From NCBI GenBank assembly GCA_035471805.1, contig DATIPS010000067.1, positions 1-61,548 of the forward strand: DNA of 61,548 nt. The letters run 5' to 3'. This DNA is from Acidimicrobiia bacterium. Lineage in GTDB: Bacteria > Actinomycetota > Acidimicrobiia > Spongiisociales > JAHEDJ01. The translations under genes and the position numbers were made by a program. Under the pieces are notes generated by a model that saw only the letters and a program-made list of their open reading frames with translations, did no database searches and was not told where the DNA came from. Shown piece after piece: positions 17,961-25,603 of the stretch. Numbering within the stretch: the first letter of the stretch is position 1; each line of letters starts with the position of its first letter.

Positions 17961-18860
17961 ATGCGAGCTGACCGGCTGCTCAGCGAACTGCTGATGATCC
18001 AAAGGCACGGCCGCGTCAGAGCGAGAGACCTGGCCCGTGAACTCGAGGTATCGGTTCGTACGATCTATCGCGATTGGTACTCGCTTCGCGTGGCCGGAGT
18101 GCCGATCATCACCGAGACCGGCCCGGACGGTGGAGCCCGCCTCTACGGAGACTGGCGAACCGAACTGACCGGCCTGACCGCCCGGGAGATCGACGCCCTG
18201 GCCCTTCTGGCGGCATCAGAGCCTGTCGGCTCGTCGGCGAGGACACTGACGACGGCCCTGGCCAAACTGAGCGCTGCCCTTCCGGCGGAACACCGCTTGC
18301 CACCCGGCCGAATACATTTCGACGTCGAGGCGAGCGAGGCGGCCCTCGGGACGCTCAGCCGGGCGGTCAATCTCGGCATTTGTGTCGATGTGGAGATCAT
18401 CCGCGTGTTCGACACCCTGATCACGCACAGGGTCCGGCCGATCGGACTGGTCTCGAGCAATGATCGCTGGCATCTCATCTGGATGCAGCCCGACGACAGG
18501 ATCAGGGTCGATCCGCTGAGCGCGATCGCCTCCGCCGAAATCACCGACGTACCGTTCGATCGTCCCGCCCAGTTCGATCTGGCCGGGTTCTGGAAGGAAC
18601 ATGTGACGGTAATCGCCGCCGCACACCACACCTACGTCGTGCGCCTGCTGGCGTCGGAGGAAGCGGCGCCGCTGCTCGAACGGCGGTTCGGAACCGACCT
18701 CAGCCGGGTCGGACCACATTACGAACTCCGCTTTGATGACATCATCCAGGCCCGTTCGGCCCTTCTGCCCTGGGGTGGGGCGGTCGAGGTCGTCGCGCCG
18801 GAGGCGCTTCGTCGGACTATGCGAGATTTCGCCAGGCAGACCCTCGACCGGTACGAGTAG
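17961..18860 (+). CDS. WYL-domain transcriptional regulator (YafY/DeoR type)
   Basis: 299 residues. An N-terminal winged helix-turn-helix (about 1-60, LARELEVSVRTIYRDWYSLRVAG) is followed by a WYL-type ligand-binding domain, with the stretch RVRPIGLVSSNDRWHLIWM as the core, and a C-terminal WCX-like extension. In this class the WYL domain senses nucleotides, DNA or small molecules. It faces the GyrI-like gene across a palindrome and is the likely regulator of both. The upstream ribosome site is weak. Confidence 0.88.
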   Translation: MRADRLLSELLMIQRHGRVRARDLARELEVSVRTIYRDWYSLRVAGVPIITETGPDGGARLYGDWRTELTGLTAREIDALALLAASEPVGSSARTLTTALAKLSAALPAEHRLPPGRIHFDVEASEAALGTLSRAVNLGICVDVEIIRVFDTLITHRVRPIGLVSSNDRWHLIWMQPDDRIRVDPLSAIASAEITDVPFDRPAQFDLAGFWKEHVTVIAAAHHTYVVRLLASEEAAPLLERRFGTDLSRVGPHYELRFDDIIQARSALLPWGGAVEVVAPEALRRTMRDFARQTLDRYE

Positions 18861-18908
18861 GACACGACCCGGCAGCCGGAGCCTCCCCCGAGGTCTTTGC
18901 CGGACAGG

Positions 18909-19481
18909 TCAGCGACCCTCGGCCTTCTTCGGGGACTCCTTCATCGCCCGTTTCCTCTCTCGCAGGTCGTGCACATCATCGAAAACGGCGACGTCGGCAA
19001 TCGAGGGCCAGTCGGCCGCCTTCTCCTGCCACCCGGCGGGTGCCGCACCGAGCCGCTTCCCGAGAATGCCGATGAAGATTCGGGACTTCGCCACGCCGTA
19101 TCCCGGAAGAGCCTCGAGCCTTCGGAGGAGCTCGGCAGCATCAGCGGCCGTCGCCCAGATCTGCCCGGCATCGCCGCCGTATTCATCAACGACCGCCCGG
19201 CACAGTGCCTGTGTTCGCTTCGCCATCGAACCGGGATACCGGTGGATGGCCGGCGGCCCTTTGAACAACTCGATCAATTCCTCTTCGCCGATTGAGGCAA
19301 GGTTGCCTGCGTCGAGAGGACGGCCCATCCGCTCCGACAAGAGATAGGGACCGTAGAACGCCCGCTCCATCGGGAACTGCTGATCGAGCAGCATTCCGAT
19401 CAGCAGCGCAAGGGGATTCGCGGCCAGCAGCCGGTTGGCTTGCTCACTCTCGGTCCAGTGCAGCGCGTCAACGCCGTTCAT
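18909..19481 (-). CDS. HhH-GPD base-excision DNA repair protein
   Basis: 190 residues of the actinobacterial HhH-GPD family (TIGR03252-like). Key segments are NPLALLIGMLLDQQFPMERAF, HRYPGSMAKRTQALCRAVVDEYGG and the helix-hairpin-helix LEALPGYGVAKSRIFIGILGKRLG. No Fe-S cluster cysteines are present. Substrate specificity is not known. The ATG at 19481 has a GAGGGGA site; a longer frame to 19592 would overlap the upstream gene. It may be co-transcribed with the dehydrogenase upstream. Confidence 0.88.
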   Translation of the reverse strand: MNGVDALHWTESEQANRLLAANPLALLIGMLLDQQFPMERAFYGPYLLSERMGRPLDAGNLASIGEEELIELFKGPPAIHRYPGSMAKRTQALCRAVVDEYGGDAGQIWATAADAAELLRRLEALPGYGVAKSRIFIGILGKRLGAAPAGWQEKAADWPSIADVAVFDDVHDLRERKRAMKESPKKAEGR

Positions 19482-19521
19482 TCGTCCCCTCAATGCATGG
19501 AGTTGCAGGCACCTGACCGGA

Positions 19522-20412
19522 CTATCCGCCGAGCTCGAGGCCCGACATCTCCTCGAGCGCCTTGACCAGAGCATGGTTGCCGTCGCCCCCAAAGCCTCTG
19601 CGCTGCAGTGCCCGATACATCTGGAACACGAGACTCGTCCCGGGGAGGGGCGAGCCGAGTTCGTCCGCAGCTTCGAGAACGAGGCGCAGGTCCTTCTGTT
19701 GCAGATCGATCGTGAAACCCGGCCGCCAATCCCGGACGATCATCTGCGGGCCACGGTTGGCGAGCATCCACGAACCGGCCGCCCCGCCCTTCACGGCGCT
19801 CAGAGTCTTCTCGAGATCGAGACCGCCCGCCTCGGCGAACAAAAGCGCCTCGGACACCGCCAGCTGCGTTCCGACGACCAGAATCTGGTTGACGAGCTTG
19901 ACGAGCTGCCCCGACCCGATCGGGCCGACGTGGGTAATTGTCGTGGCGAATGCCTCGAGGTAGGGGGTTGCTCGATCGAACTGGGCGCCGTCGCCGCCGA
20001 CCATGATCGACAGCGTGCCCCGCGCCGCTCCCTCGCTACCTCCGCTGACGGGAGCATCGAGCCAGGAGGCCCCGGAGTCCTCGACCTGTGTCGCGAGTCG
20101 AAGGGTTGCGGAGGGGCTGATCGTCGAGTGGTCTATGACGAGGTCGCCGGCGGACAGTCCGGCCAGGATGCCTTCTTCGCCGTGCAGGACGGCCTCGACA
20201 TCGGGAGTGTCTGAGACGCAGATCATGGTGATTCCGCACTTCGCAGCAACTTCTCTCGGAGAATCGGCGACTGCTGCTCCGGCCTCGGCCAGCTGCTCCG
20301 TACGCGATCTGGTCCTGTTCCAGACGGTGACATCGTGACCCTTTTCGAGGAGGTTGCGAGCCATCCCAGAACCCATGATCCCCAGCCCGACGAACCCGAT
20401 CTTCTCGGTCAA
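19522..20412 (-). CDS. 3-hydroxyisobutyrate dehydrogenase family oxidoreductase
   Basis: 296 residues. The dinucleotide fingerprint is IGFVGLGIMGSGMARNLL; the substrate loop is DAPVSGGSEGAARGTL and the catalytic Lys is K172 in SGQLVKLVNQ. This is the beta-hydroxyacid dehydrogenase family (3-hydroxyisobutyrate, tartronate semialdehyde or glyoxylate reductases). The TTG at 20412, with GGAGGG 4 nt upstream, is the better start. An ATG at 20472 would put the N-terminus inside the palindrome at 20454-20511. The exact substrate is not resolved. Confidence 0.9.
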   Translation of the reverse strand: MTEKIGFVGLGIMGSGMARNLLEKGHDVTVWNRTRSRTEQLAEAGAAVADSPREVAAKCGITMICVSDTPDVEAVLHGEEGILAGLSAGDLVIDHSTISPSATLRLATQVEDSGASWLDAPVSGGSEGAARGTLSIMVGGDGAQFDRATPYLEAFATTITHVGPIGSGQLVKLVNQILVVGTQLAVSEALLFAEAGGLDLEKTLSAVKGGAAGSWMLANRGPQMIVRDWRPGFTIDLQQKDLRLVLEAADELGSPLPGTSLVFQMYRALQRRGFGGDGNHALVKALEEMSGLELGG

Positions 20413-20453
20413 ACTGCCCTCCTTCGCTGCTGCACCGAAGACGCTACCCAGTC

Positions 20454-20511
20454 CATCGTTTTCGCGCGACATTCCGACCCCATACGTTCCGAATGTCGCG
20501 CGAAAACGATG
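20454..20511. repeat. palindromic repeat family 2, copy S1
   Basis: Perfect 21-bp stem with arms 20454-20474 and 20491-20511 around a 16-nt loop. Each arm contains CGTTTTCGCGCGACATTC or its complement. The core from TTTT to AAAA is 48 nt, the same length as the second copy at 25541-25588. It lies between feoA and the dehydrogenase gene, both leftward. Confidence 0.95.
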
Positions 20512-20517
20512 ACAGTG

Positions 20518-20949
20518 TCAGGTTTCGGCCTTGACGAAGACGAGCTCGGCCAGGCCGGATTCCAGAGCGATCTCCGTCTCGTCTACCCCGACCACGGTCA
20601 CGGGTGAATGCTGTTCCACCAATACGGTGCGGCCGGGCTCGATGCCGTAGGCGCGCAGCAGTTCGCGATGGCCGGTTGTCATCGCGTCGGAGAAGCCGGC
20701 GATGGCCACTCTCACTCCGATTGCGGCGCCATCGAGGGTCGATCCGACCGGCCGGCCGTCCGACCGGGAGGGAAACAAGCGAGCCAGCAGCCCGGCCGAA
20801 CGCGAGGAGTTGATATCGACCGTTGTGTACCCGCACTCCGGGCAGCACGTCAGCGTGCAGGCTCCGCTCATCGGACAGGATCCGCACGCAACTTCGGCCT
20901 CCGGGTCGAACCGCGTGCCACAGAGAGCGCAGGCAATTGTGAGCGTCAT
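20518..20949 (-). CDS. feoA: FeoA-domain protein with N-terminal Cys-rich knuckle
   Basis: 143 residues. The first 40 hold eight cysteines (C7, C10, C22, C25, C31, C35, C36, C39), with pieces CALCG, CGSCPMSG and CCPECGY. This looks like a two-metal zinc or Fe-S knuckle. After a linker, a FeoA-type SH3-like domain begins near GAAIGVRVAIAGFSD and ends ESGLAELVFVKAET. FeoA assists the FeoB ferrous-iron channel. The ATG overlaps the feoB stop by four bases. A family 2 palindrome lies 6 nt past its stop. Confidence 0.85.
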   Translation of the reverse strand: MTLTIACALCGTRFDPEAEVACGSCPMSGACTLTCCPECGYTTVDINSSRSAGLLARLFPSRSDGRPVGSTLDGAAIGVRVAIAGFSDAMTTGHRELLRAYGIEPGRTVLVEQHSPVTVVGVDETEIALESGLAELVFVKAET

Positions 20950-22922
20950 GCGCCCCACCCGAAGAACTCGAGTGCGCGTCCCAGAACTCCACCGATGAAG
21001 ATCGCCAGCGGGAAGACCAGGACGGTCACCGCGACTGCCGTCTTGGCCCCGCGCTCCTTGGCGATCATCAGCACACTGGCCACGCAGGGGACAAACAGAG
21101 TGATCGTCGTCATGCTCACCACCATCTGAAGCGGAGACAGGAGCCCGCCCCCGGCAATCAGGAACAGGCCGGTGGCGCCGAAGTCCCTCCTGAAGAACCC
21201 CATCATGAAGGCCGTCGCCGCTTCGGCCGGCAGCTTCAGCCAGTCGACCACCAGGGGCTCGGCCACCCCGATCAGCCATGCGAGAGCATCGACACGATCG
21301 AGGATGAACAGCAGAACCGACCCGATGAGAAACAGGGGAACGACCTCGCGTATGTACCACTCGACCCGGGCGACCGTCTTGAGCACCACCGGGCGCAGCG
21401 GGGGGCGACGCATCGGGGGTAACTCGGCGACGAACACGGACCGATCGCCGGGCACCAGACGGGCGGCCAACCAGCCGACCATCACCAGTACGCCGATGAC
21501 CACTCCCGCCCAGATCGTCATCGCAGTCATCGAGACTCCTCCGAGCATGCCCATCACAACACCCAGCTGGGCACTGCACGGGACGCCGAGAGACAGCAGC
21601 AGGATGACAAGGAGCCGGTCACGTTTGGAGGAAAGGATCCGCGTTGTCATCGTGGCCATCGTCACGCAGCCGAGACCCAGCACCATGGGAACGACGGCGG
21701 TCCCGTTGAGGCCCATCGACTTGAAGATTCGGTTGGTGAGGACTGCCAGCCTCGGCAGGTAGCCGGAATCCTCGAGCAAGCCGAAGGCGAAGAAGAAGGT
21801 CGCCACGATGGGGAGAATCAACGCCAGGGCATAGGTCATGCCCATCGTCCACAGACCGTACTCTCCCACCAGGAGGTCTTGGACCCAGATCCATGCCGAG
21901 ATTCTCCCGACTGCGGAAACCACCCACGGGTTGATGTAGACGCCGAACAGGGTCTCTTCGAGCCACCCGACCAGGGTCCCGGCTCCGAATACACCTACGA
22001 ACCAGTACATCCCGTAGAGGACGATCGCCAGCAGCGGCAACCCCCAGAGGGGGTGGGTCGTCATCCGGCCGACCCGGTGCATTCGGTTCGAATGTGATCC
22101 CGCCCGAGTCCGGGTCGTGTGGCCGACCAGTGAGTCCACGACTTCGAACCTCGCCTCGAGAATCGCCGAGGACAGGGGTGTTCCGAGCGCCTCGGCCGCT
22201 GCGCTGCGAACTCGCACCGCCTCTCCCATCCGACGATCGTCGAACCGGACTCGCACCCACTCTTCAACCACCGCATCTCCGGCCAGGAAGAGCAGAGCCA
22301 GAGACCGTTCTGTGATGGAGGCGTGCGGCAGGAGTCCGGCGAGTTCGCCGATCGCCGCCTCGATGGGCTCCGGATACCGGACTCCTATCGAAGCGAGGCC
22401 CGGTCGGCGCAGGGCGTCCTCGAGGGGCTGGATCCCCTCGCCGCGTACTGCCGTTGTAGCCACCACCGGAAGTCCCAGCATCCGGGAGAGACCCTCGCTA
22501 TCGGGCGGGATACCGCGGTCATGCGCTTCATCGGCCATGTTGAGAGCGAGAGTGAGGGGTACGCCCATCTCGGCGAGCTGCACGGTGAGGAGGAGCGTTC
22601 TACGGAGGTTCTTGGCATCACCGACCTGGAGTACCCCGACCAGATCCTCGTCGAGCAGGACCCGCACGGTCGCCTGTTCGTCTTCGGTTCTAGACGGGAA
22701 CGAGAGAATGCCGGGCGAGTCGATGAAAGTCTCGGCAAGGCGCCGTCCGGTTGCCCGGATGATTTCGACCGTAGTACCCGGGTAGTTCGCCGCGATGACC
22801 CGATGACCGGTGAGTGCCTCAAAGAGCGTCGACTTGCCGACGTTGGGGTGACCAACGAGAGCGACGACGCCTGCTTGTCGAGGCATCTCCCCCGCCATCG
22901 GAGTGTGACAGTTTCCTCCCAT
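20946..22922 (-). CDS. feoB: ferrous iron transporter B
   Basis: Up to 658 residues. An N-terminal G domain (G1 GHPNVGKST, G2 NYPGTTVE, G3 DSPG, G4 NMAD) and a helical spacer are followed by a membrane domain with two Gate-like segments (FFAFGLLEDSGYLPRLAVL and later FMMGFFRRDFGATGLF). This is the full FeoB architecture for GTP-dependent Fe(II) import. Start choice is uncertain: ATGs at 22922, 22898 and 22886 are all in frame, and the last begins directly with the G domain. It is followed by feoA with a four-base overlap. Confidence 0.92.
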   Translation of the reverse strand: MGGNCHTPMAGEMPRQAGVVALVGHPNVGKSTLFEALTGHRVIAANYPGTTVEIIRATGRRLAETFIDSPGILSFPSRTEDEQATVRVLLDEDLVGVLQVGDAKNLRRTLLLTVQLAEMGVPLTLALNMADEAHDRGIPPDSEGLSRMLGLPVVATTAVRGEGIQPLEDALRRPGLASIGVRYPEPIEAAIGELAGLLPHASITERSLALLFLAGDAVVEEWVRVRFDDRRMGEAVRVRSAAAEALGTPLSSAILEARFEVVDSLVGHTTRTRAGSHSNRMHRVGRMTTHPLWGLPLLAIVLYGMYWFVGVFGAGTLVGWLEETLFGVYINPWVVSAVGRISAWIWVQDLLVGEYGLWTMGMTYALALILPIVATFFFAFGLLEDSGYLPRLAVLTNRIFKSMGLNGTAVVPMVLGLGCVTMATMTTRILSSKRDRLLVILLLSLGVPCSAQLGVVMGMLGGVSMTAMTIWAGVVIGVLVMVGWLAARLVPGDRSVFVAELPPMRRPPLRPVVLKTVARVEWYIREVVPLFLIGSVLLFILDRVDALAWLIGVAEPLVVDWLKLPAEAATAFMMGFFRRDFGATGLFLIAGGGLLSPLQMVVSMTTITLFVPCVASVLMIAKERGAKTAVAVTVLVFPLAIFIGGVLGRALEFFGWGA

Positions 22923-23047
22923 GACCGAACATATCGTCGTGGGCGGAGTCGGAGTGGCTATAGGGTCGGACGGTCTTGCCGGATCGGATTTCGGCCCATG
23001 GTCCCGAATCGGTGTCGGGAAAAGGGGCGGGTTACCGGAAACAGTCG

Positions 23048-23863
23048 TCAGGTCGGGCCGCCGGCAGGCCTTTCCACTTTCCTTGACACCAGCACGGCAC
23101 CGGCCGCCAGCAGGCCGAACTGGGCGAGTGCGATCGACGAGGTCAACCAGGAGAGCGCGGATAGCTCTCTATCGGAGTTCTCCCCGAGCGACTCCCGCTC
23201 GGCCTCGACATCTGCGATGGCGGCGGCGGTCGCGGCGCGGTACCGATCGAGCAGCCGGGATCCGTCGCCGAGAGCCTGCCGTGCCAGCCCTATCCCGATG
23301 ATCAGATCCCCGCCCTGGTCGGCGATTCGACCCAATCCGACGCCCACTTCCTCGATCAGCGCCGCCTGCTCGCGGACCTGCTCGGGAAGGTTCTCGATGG
23401 ATTCCGCGACGCCGGCGAGCGACTCGTCGAACGGTACGTCTGGATCGTAGGGCACTCCGACGATGCTGAGCGTTCCAAGGGTTCCATCGATGACGTCGGC
23501 CACCTGAATGAGGGCGGGCATGGCCTCTTGCAGGGATTCAACGATGCGCGGAAGGTCTTCTCCGCTGATCTCGGCCAGTTTGGACAATCCGTTCTCGGCG
23601 TCGTCGAGGGTGGCGATGGAATCGACGGCCGCATCCTCCACCGCCACCAGGCTGCCGGCCAGCCGTTCGACGATTGATGCCACGATCGCCACGGTGTCAT
23701 CTGCGGTCCGGAGTGCTTCGGTGCTCGCGGCCAGCGATTCGTCGATGGCGGCAACGCGTTCGTCGGCGGCCGTCCGCAGCTGACCGGATGCGATGAGCAC
23801 GGCAACGCCACCGAGCACCGCGGATAGCATCATGATCAGTCCGACGGTTCTCGACCATCCCAT
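23048..23863 (-). CDS. membrane protein of unknown function with long coiled coil
   Basis: About 271 residues. One membrane helix at each end (VGLIMMLSAVLGGVAVLIA and LTSSIALAQFGLLAAGAVLV) flanks some 200 residues rich in Ala, Glu and Asp with heptad-like spacing (SLAASTEALRTADDTVAI). Topology is two termini inside with an extracytoplasmic coiled coil, or the reverse. No family is recognised. I take the ATG at 23863; an upstream TTG would overlap the divergent carboxylase start. No link to feoB is evident beyond position and strand. Confidence 0.7.
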   Translation of the reverse strand: MGWSRTVGLIMMLSAVLGGVAVLIASGQLRTAADERVAAIDESLAASTEALRTADDTVAIVASIVERLAGSLVAVEDAAVDSIATLDDAENGLSKLAEISGEDLPRIVESLQEAMPALIQVADVIDGTLGTLSIVGVPYDPDVPFDESLAGVAESIENLPEQVREQAALIEEVGVGLGRIADQGGDLIIGIGLARQALGDGSRLLDRYRAATAAAIADVEAERESLGENSDRELSALSWLTSSIALAQFGLLAAGAVLVSRKVERPAGGPT

Positions 23864-23925
23864 CACAAGGATGGTAACGGCCTCGACGAGCACTCCCCGG
23901 CTCCCCACAACTAACCTGCCGGGCA

Positions 23926-25524
23926 ATGCCGGTACTGACCTCGATGCTCGACCAACGATCCGACGAGTACTCGTCCAACCGCGCCTCCATGGAGGAGAAG
24001 CTCTCGGAGTTCGAACAGCTGATGGCGACCTCCCGCCTGGGAGGTGGCGCGAAGTACGTCGCCCGGCACAAGGAGCGCGGCAAGTTGCTGGCCAGGGAGC
24101 GGATCGAGTTGCTGCTCGACCGCGATACCCCGTTCCTCGAACTCTCCTCGCTGGCCGGTTGGGGTACCGACTTCCCGATAGGTGGCAATCTCGTCTGCGG
24201 CATCGGAGTCGTATCCGGGGTGGAGGTGGCGATCAACGCCAACGACCCGACGAGCAGGGCAGGATCTTCGAATCCGATTTCCCTCGCCAAGAGTCTCCGG
24301 CTGCAGGACATCGTTCGCCAGAATCGCCTGCCCCTCATCAACCTCGTCGAATCGGGAGGGGCCGACCTGCCGACCCAGGCCGATGTCTTCCTGGCGGGAG
24401 GCAAGTGGTTCCGCAACCTCACCCAGCTATCGAAGCTGGGAATCCCGACGATCGCACTCGTCTTCGGCAACTCGACGGCCGGCGGCGCCTACGTGCCCGG
24501 CATGTCCGACTATGCGGTGATGGTCAAGGATCAGGCAAAGGTCTTCCTGGGTGGCCCGCCGCTCGTGAAGATGGCCACGGGTGAGGAGTCGACCGACGAG
24601 GAGTTGGGCGGCGCCGACATGCACTCCCGGATCTCGGGACTCTCCGACTACCTGGCGGCGGACGAACACGACGCACTCCGCATTGGACGCGAAATCGTCG
24701 CCCACCTCAACTGGCGCAAACTCGGCTACGGACCGAATCAGCCGTCCGACGAGCCGCTCTACGACGCCGACGATCTCCTGGGAATCGTCTCCGCCGACCT
24801 GAAGGTGCCGTTCGACATGCGAGAGGTGCTGGCACGCGTGCTCGATGGATCGCGATTCGACGAATACAAGATGGTGTACGGGACCTCGCTGGTGACCGGG
24901 TGGGGCTCCATCCATGGTTATCCGATCGGGGTCGTGGCAAACCAGCGCGGCGTCCTCTTCAGTGAAGAGGCACAGAAGGCGGCTGAGTTCATTCAACTCT
25001 GTAATCGCTACGACACCCCCATCATCTTCATCCACAACACGACCGGTTACATGGTGGGCAAGGAGTACGAGCAGGGCGGGATGATCAAAGACGGTGCCAA
25101 GATGGTGAACGCGGTGGCCAACAGCACGGTGCCTCACATTTCCCTGATGGCAGGGGCCTCCTACGGCGCGGGCAACTACGGCATGGCCGGCCGGGCATTC
25201 GACTCACGTTTCGTGTTCGGCTGGCCCGGCCACAAGGTGGCTGTGATGGGCGGGGAGCAGCTCGCCGGCGTGATGTCGATCATCGGCAGAGCCGGGGCTG
25301 AAGCCCGCGGCCAGGAGATCGACGAAGCGGCCGCGGAACTCAGCCGCCGGGCAATCGAAGATCAAATCGAGCGAGAGGCACTCGCCTACTACTCGACCGG
25401 CCGGGTTCGCGACGACGGAATCATCGATCCGCGCGATACGCGGACGGTCCTGGGCATTGCCCTCTCTGCTATTCATTCGGGACCGGTGCAGGGCACCGGC
25501 GAGTTCGGGGTGTTCCGGATGTGA
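23926..25524 (+). CDS. acyl-CoA carboxylase carboxyltransferase (beta) subunit
   Basis: 532 residues with two crotonase-like carboxyltransferase halves. Segments such as LINLVESGGADLPTQADVF, FGNSTAGGAYVPGMSDY and VGKEYEQGGMIKDGAKM match the biotin-dependent acyl-CoA carboxylase beta family. The closest type appears to be methylcrotonyl-CoA carboxylase (AccD1/MccB), including IIFIHNTTGYMVG. It transfers the carboxyl group from biotin to an acyl-CoA. The partner alpha subunit follows after a palindrome. Substrate (methylcrotonyl-, geranyl- or another acyl-CoA) is inferred only. The window provides a clear two-gene system. Confidence 0.92.
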   Translation: MPVLTSMLDQRSDEYSSNRASMEEKLSEFEQLMATSRLGGGAKYVARHKERGKLLARERIELLLDRDTPFLELSSLAGWGTDFPIGGNLVCGIGVVSGVEVAINANDPTSRAGSSNPISLAKSLRLQDIVRQNRLPLINLVESGGADLPTQADVFLAGGKWFRNLTQLSKLGIPTIALVFGNSTAGGAYVPGMSDYAVMVKDQAKVFLGGPPLVKMATGEESTDEELGGADMHSRISGLSDYLAADEHDALRIGREIVAHLNWRKLGYGPNQPSDEPLYDADDLLGIVSADLKVPFDMREVLARVLDGSRFDEYKMVYGTSLVTGWGSIHGYPIGVVANQRGVLFSEEAQKAAEFIQLCNRYDTPIIFIHNTTGYMVGKEYEQGGMIKDGAKMVNAVANSTVPHISLMAGASYGAGNYGMAGRAFDSRFVFGWPGHKVAVMGGEQLAGVMSIIGRAGAEARGQEIDEAAAELSRRAIEDQIEREALAYYSTGRVRDDGIIDPRDTRTVLGIALSAIHSGPVQGTGEFGVFRM

Positions 25525-25540
25525 AGAGGTTCAACCTCTC

Positions 25541-25588
25541 TTTTCGCGCGACAATCGGCCCCTATAGGGGAACATTTTCGCGCGAAAA
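25541..25588. repeat. palindromic repeat family 2, copy S2
   Basis: 48-nt element opening TTTTCGCGCGACAATC and closing with the self-complementary TTTTCGCGCGAAAA, with CCCCTATAGGGG in the centre. It is the same length and has the same ends as S1 but a less perfect stem. It sits in the 79-nt gap between the two carboxylase subunit genes. Confidence 0.85.
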
Positions 25589-25603
25589 CGGGGGTGGAGG
25601 GCG

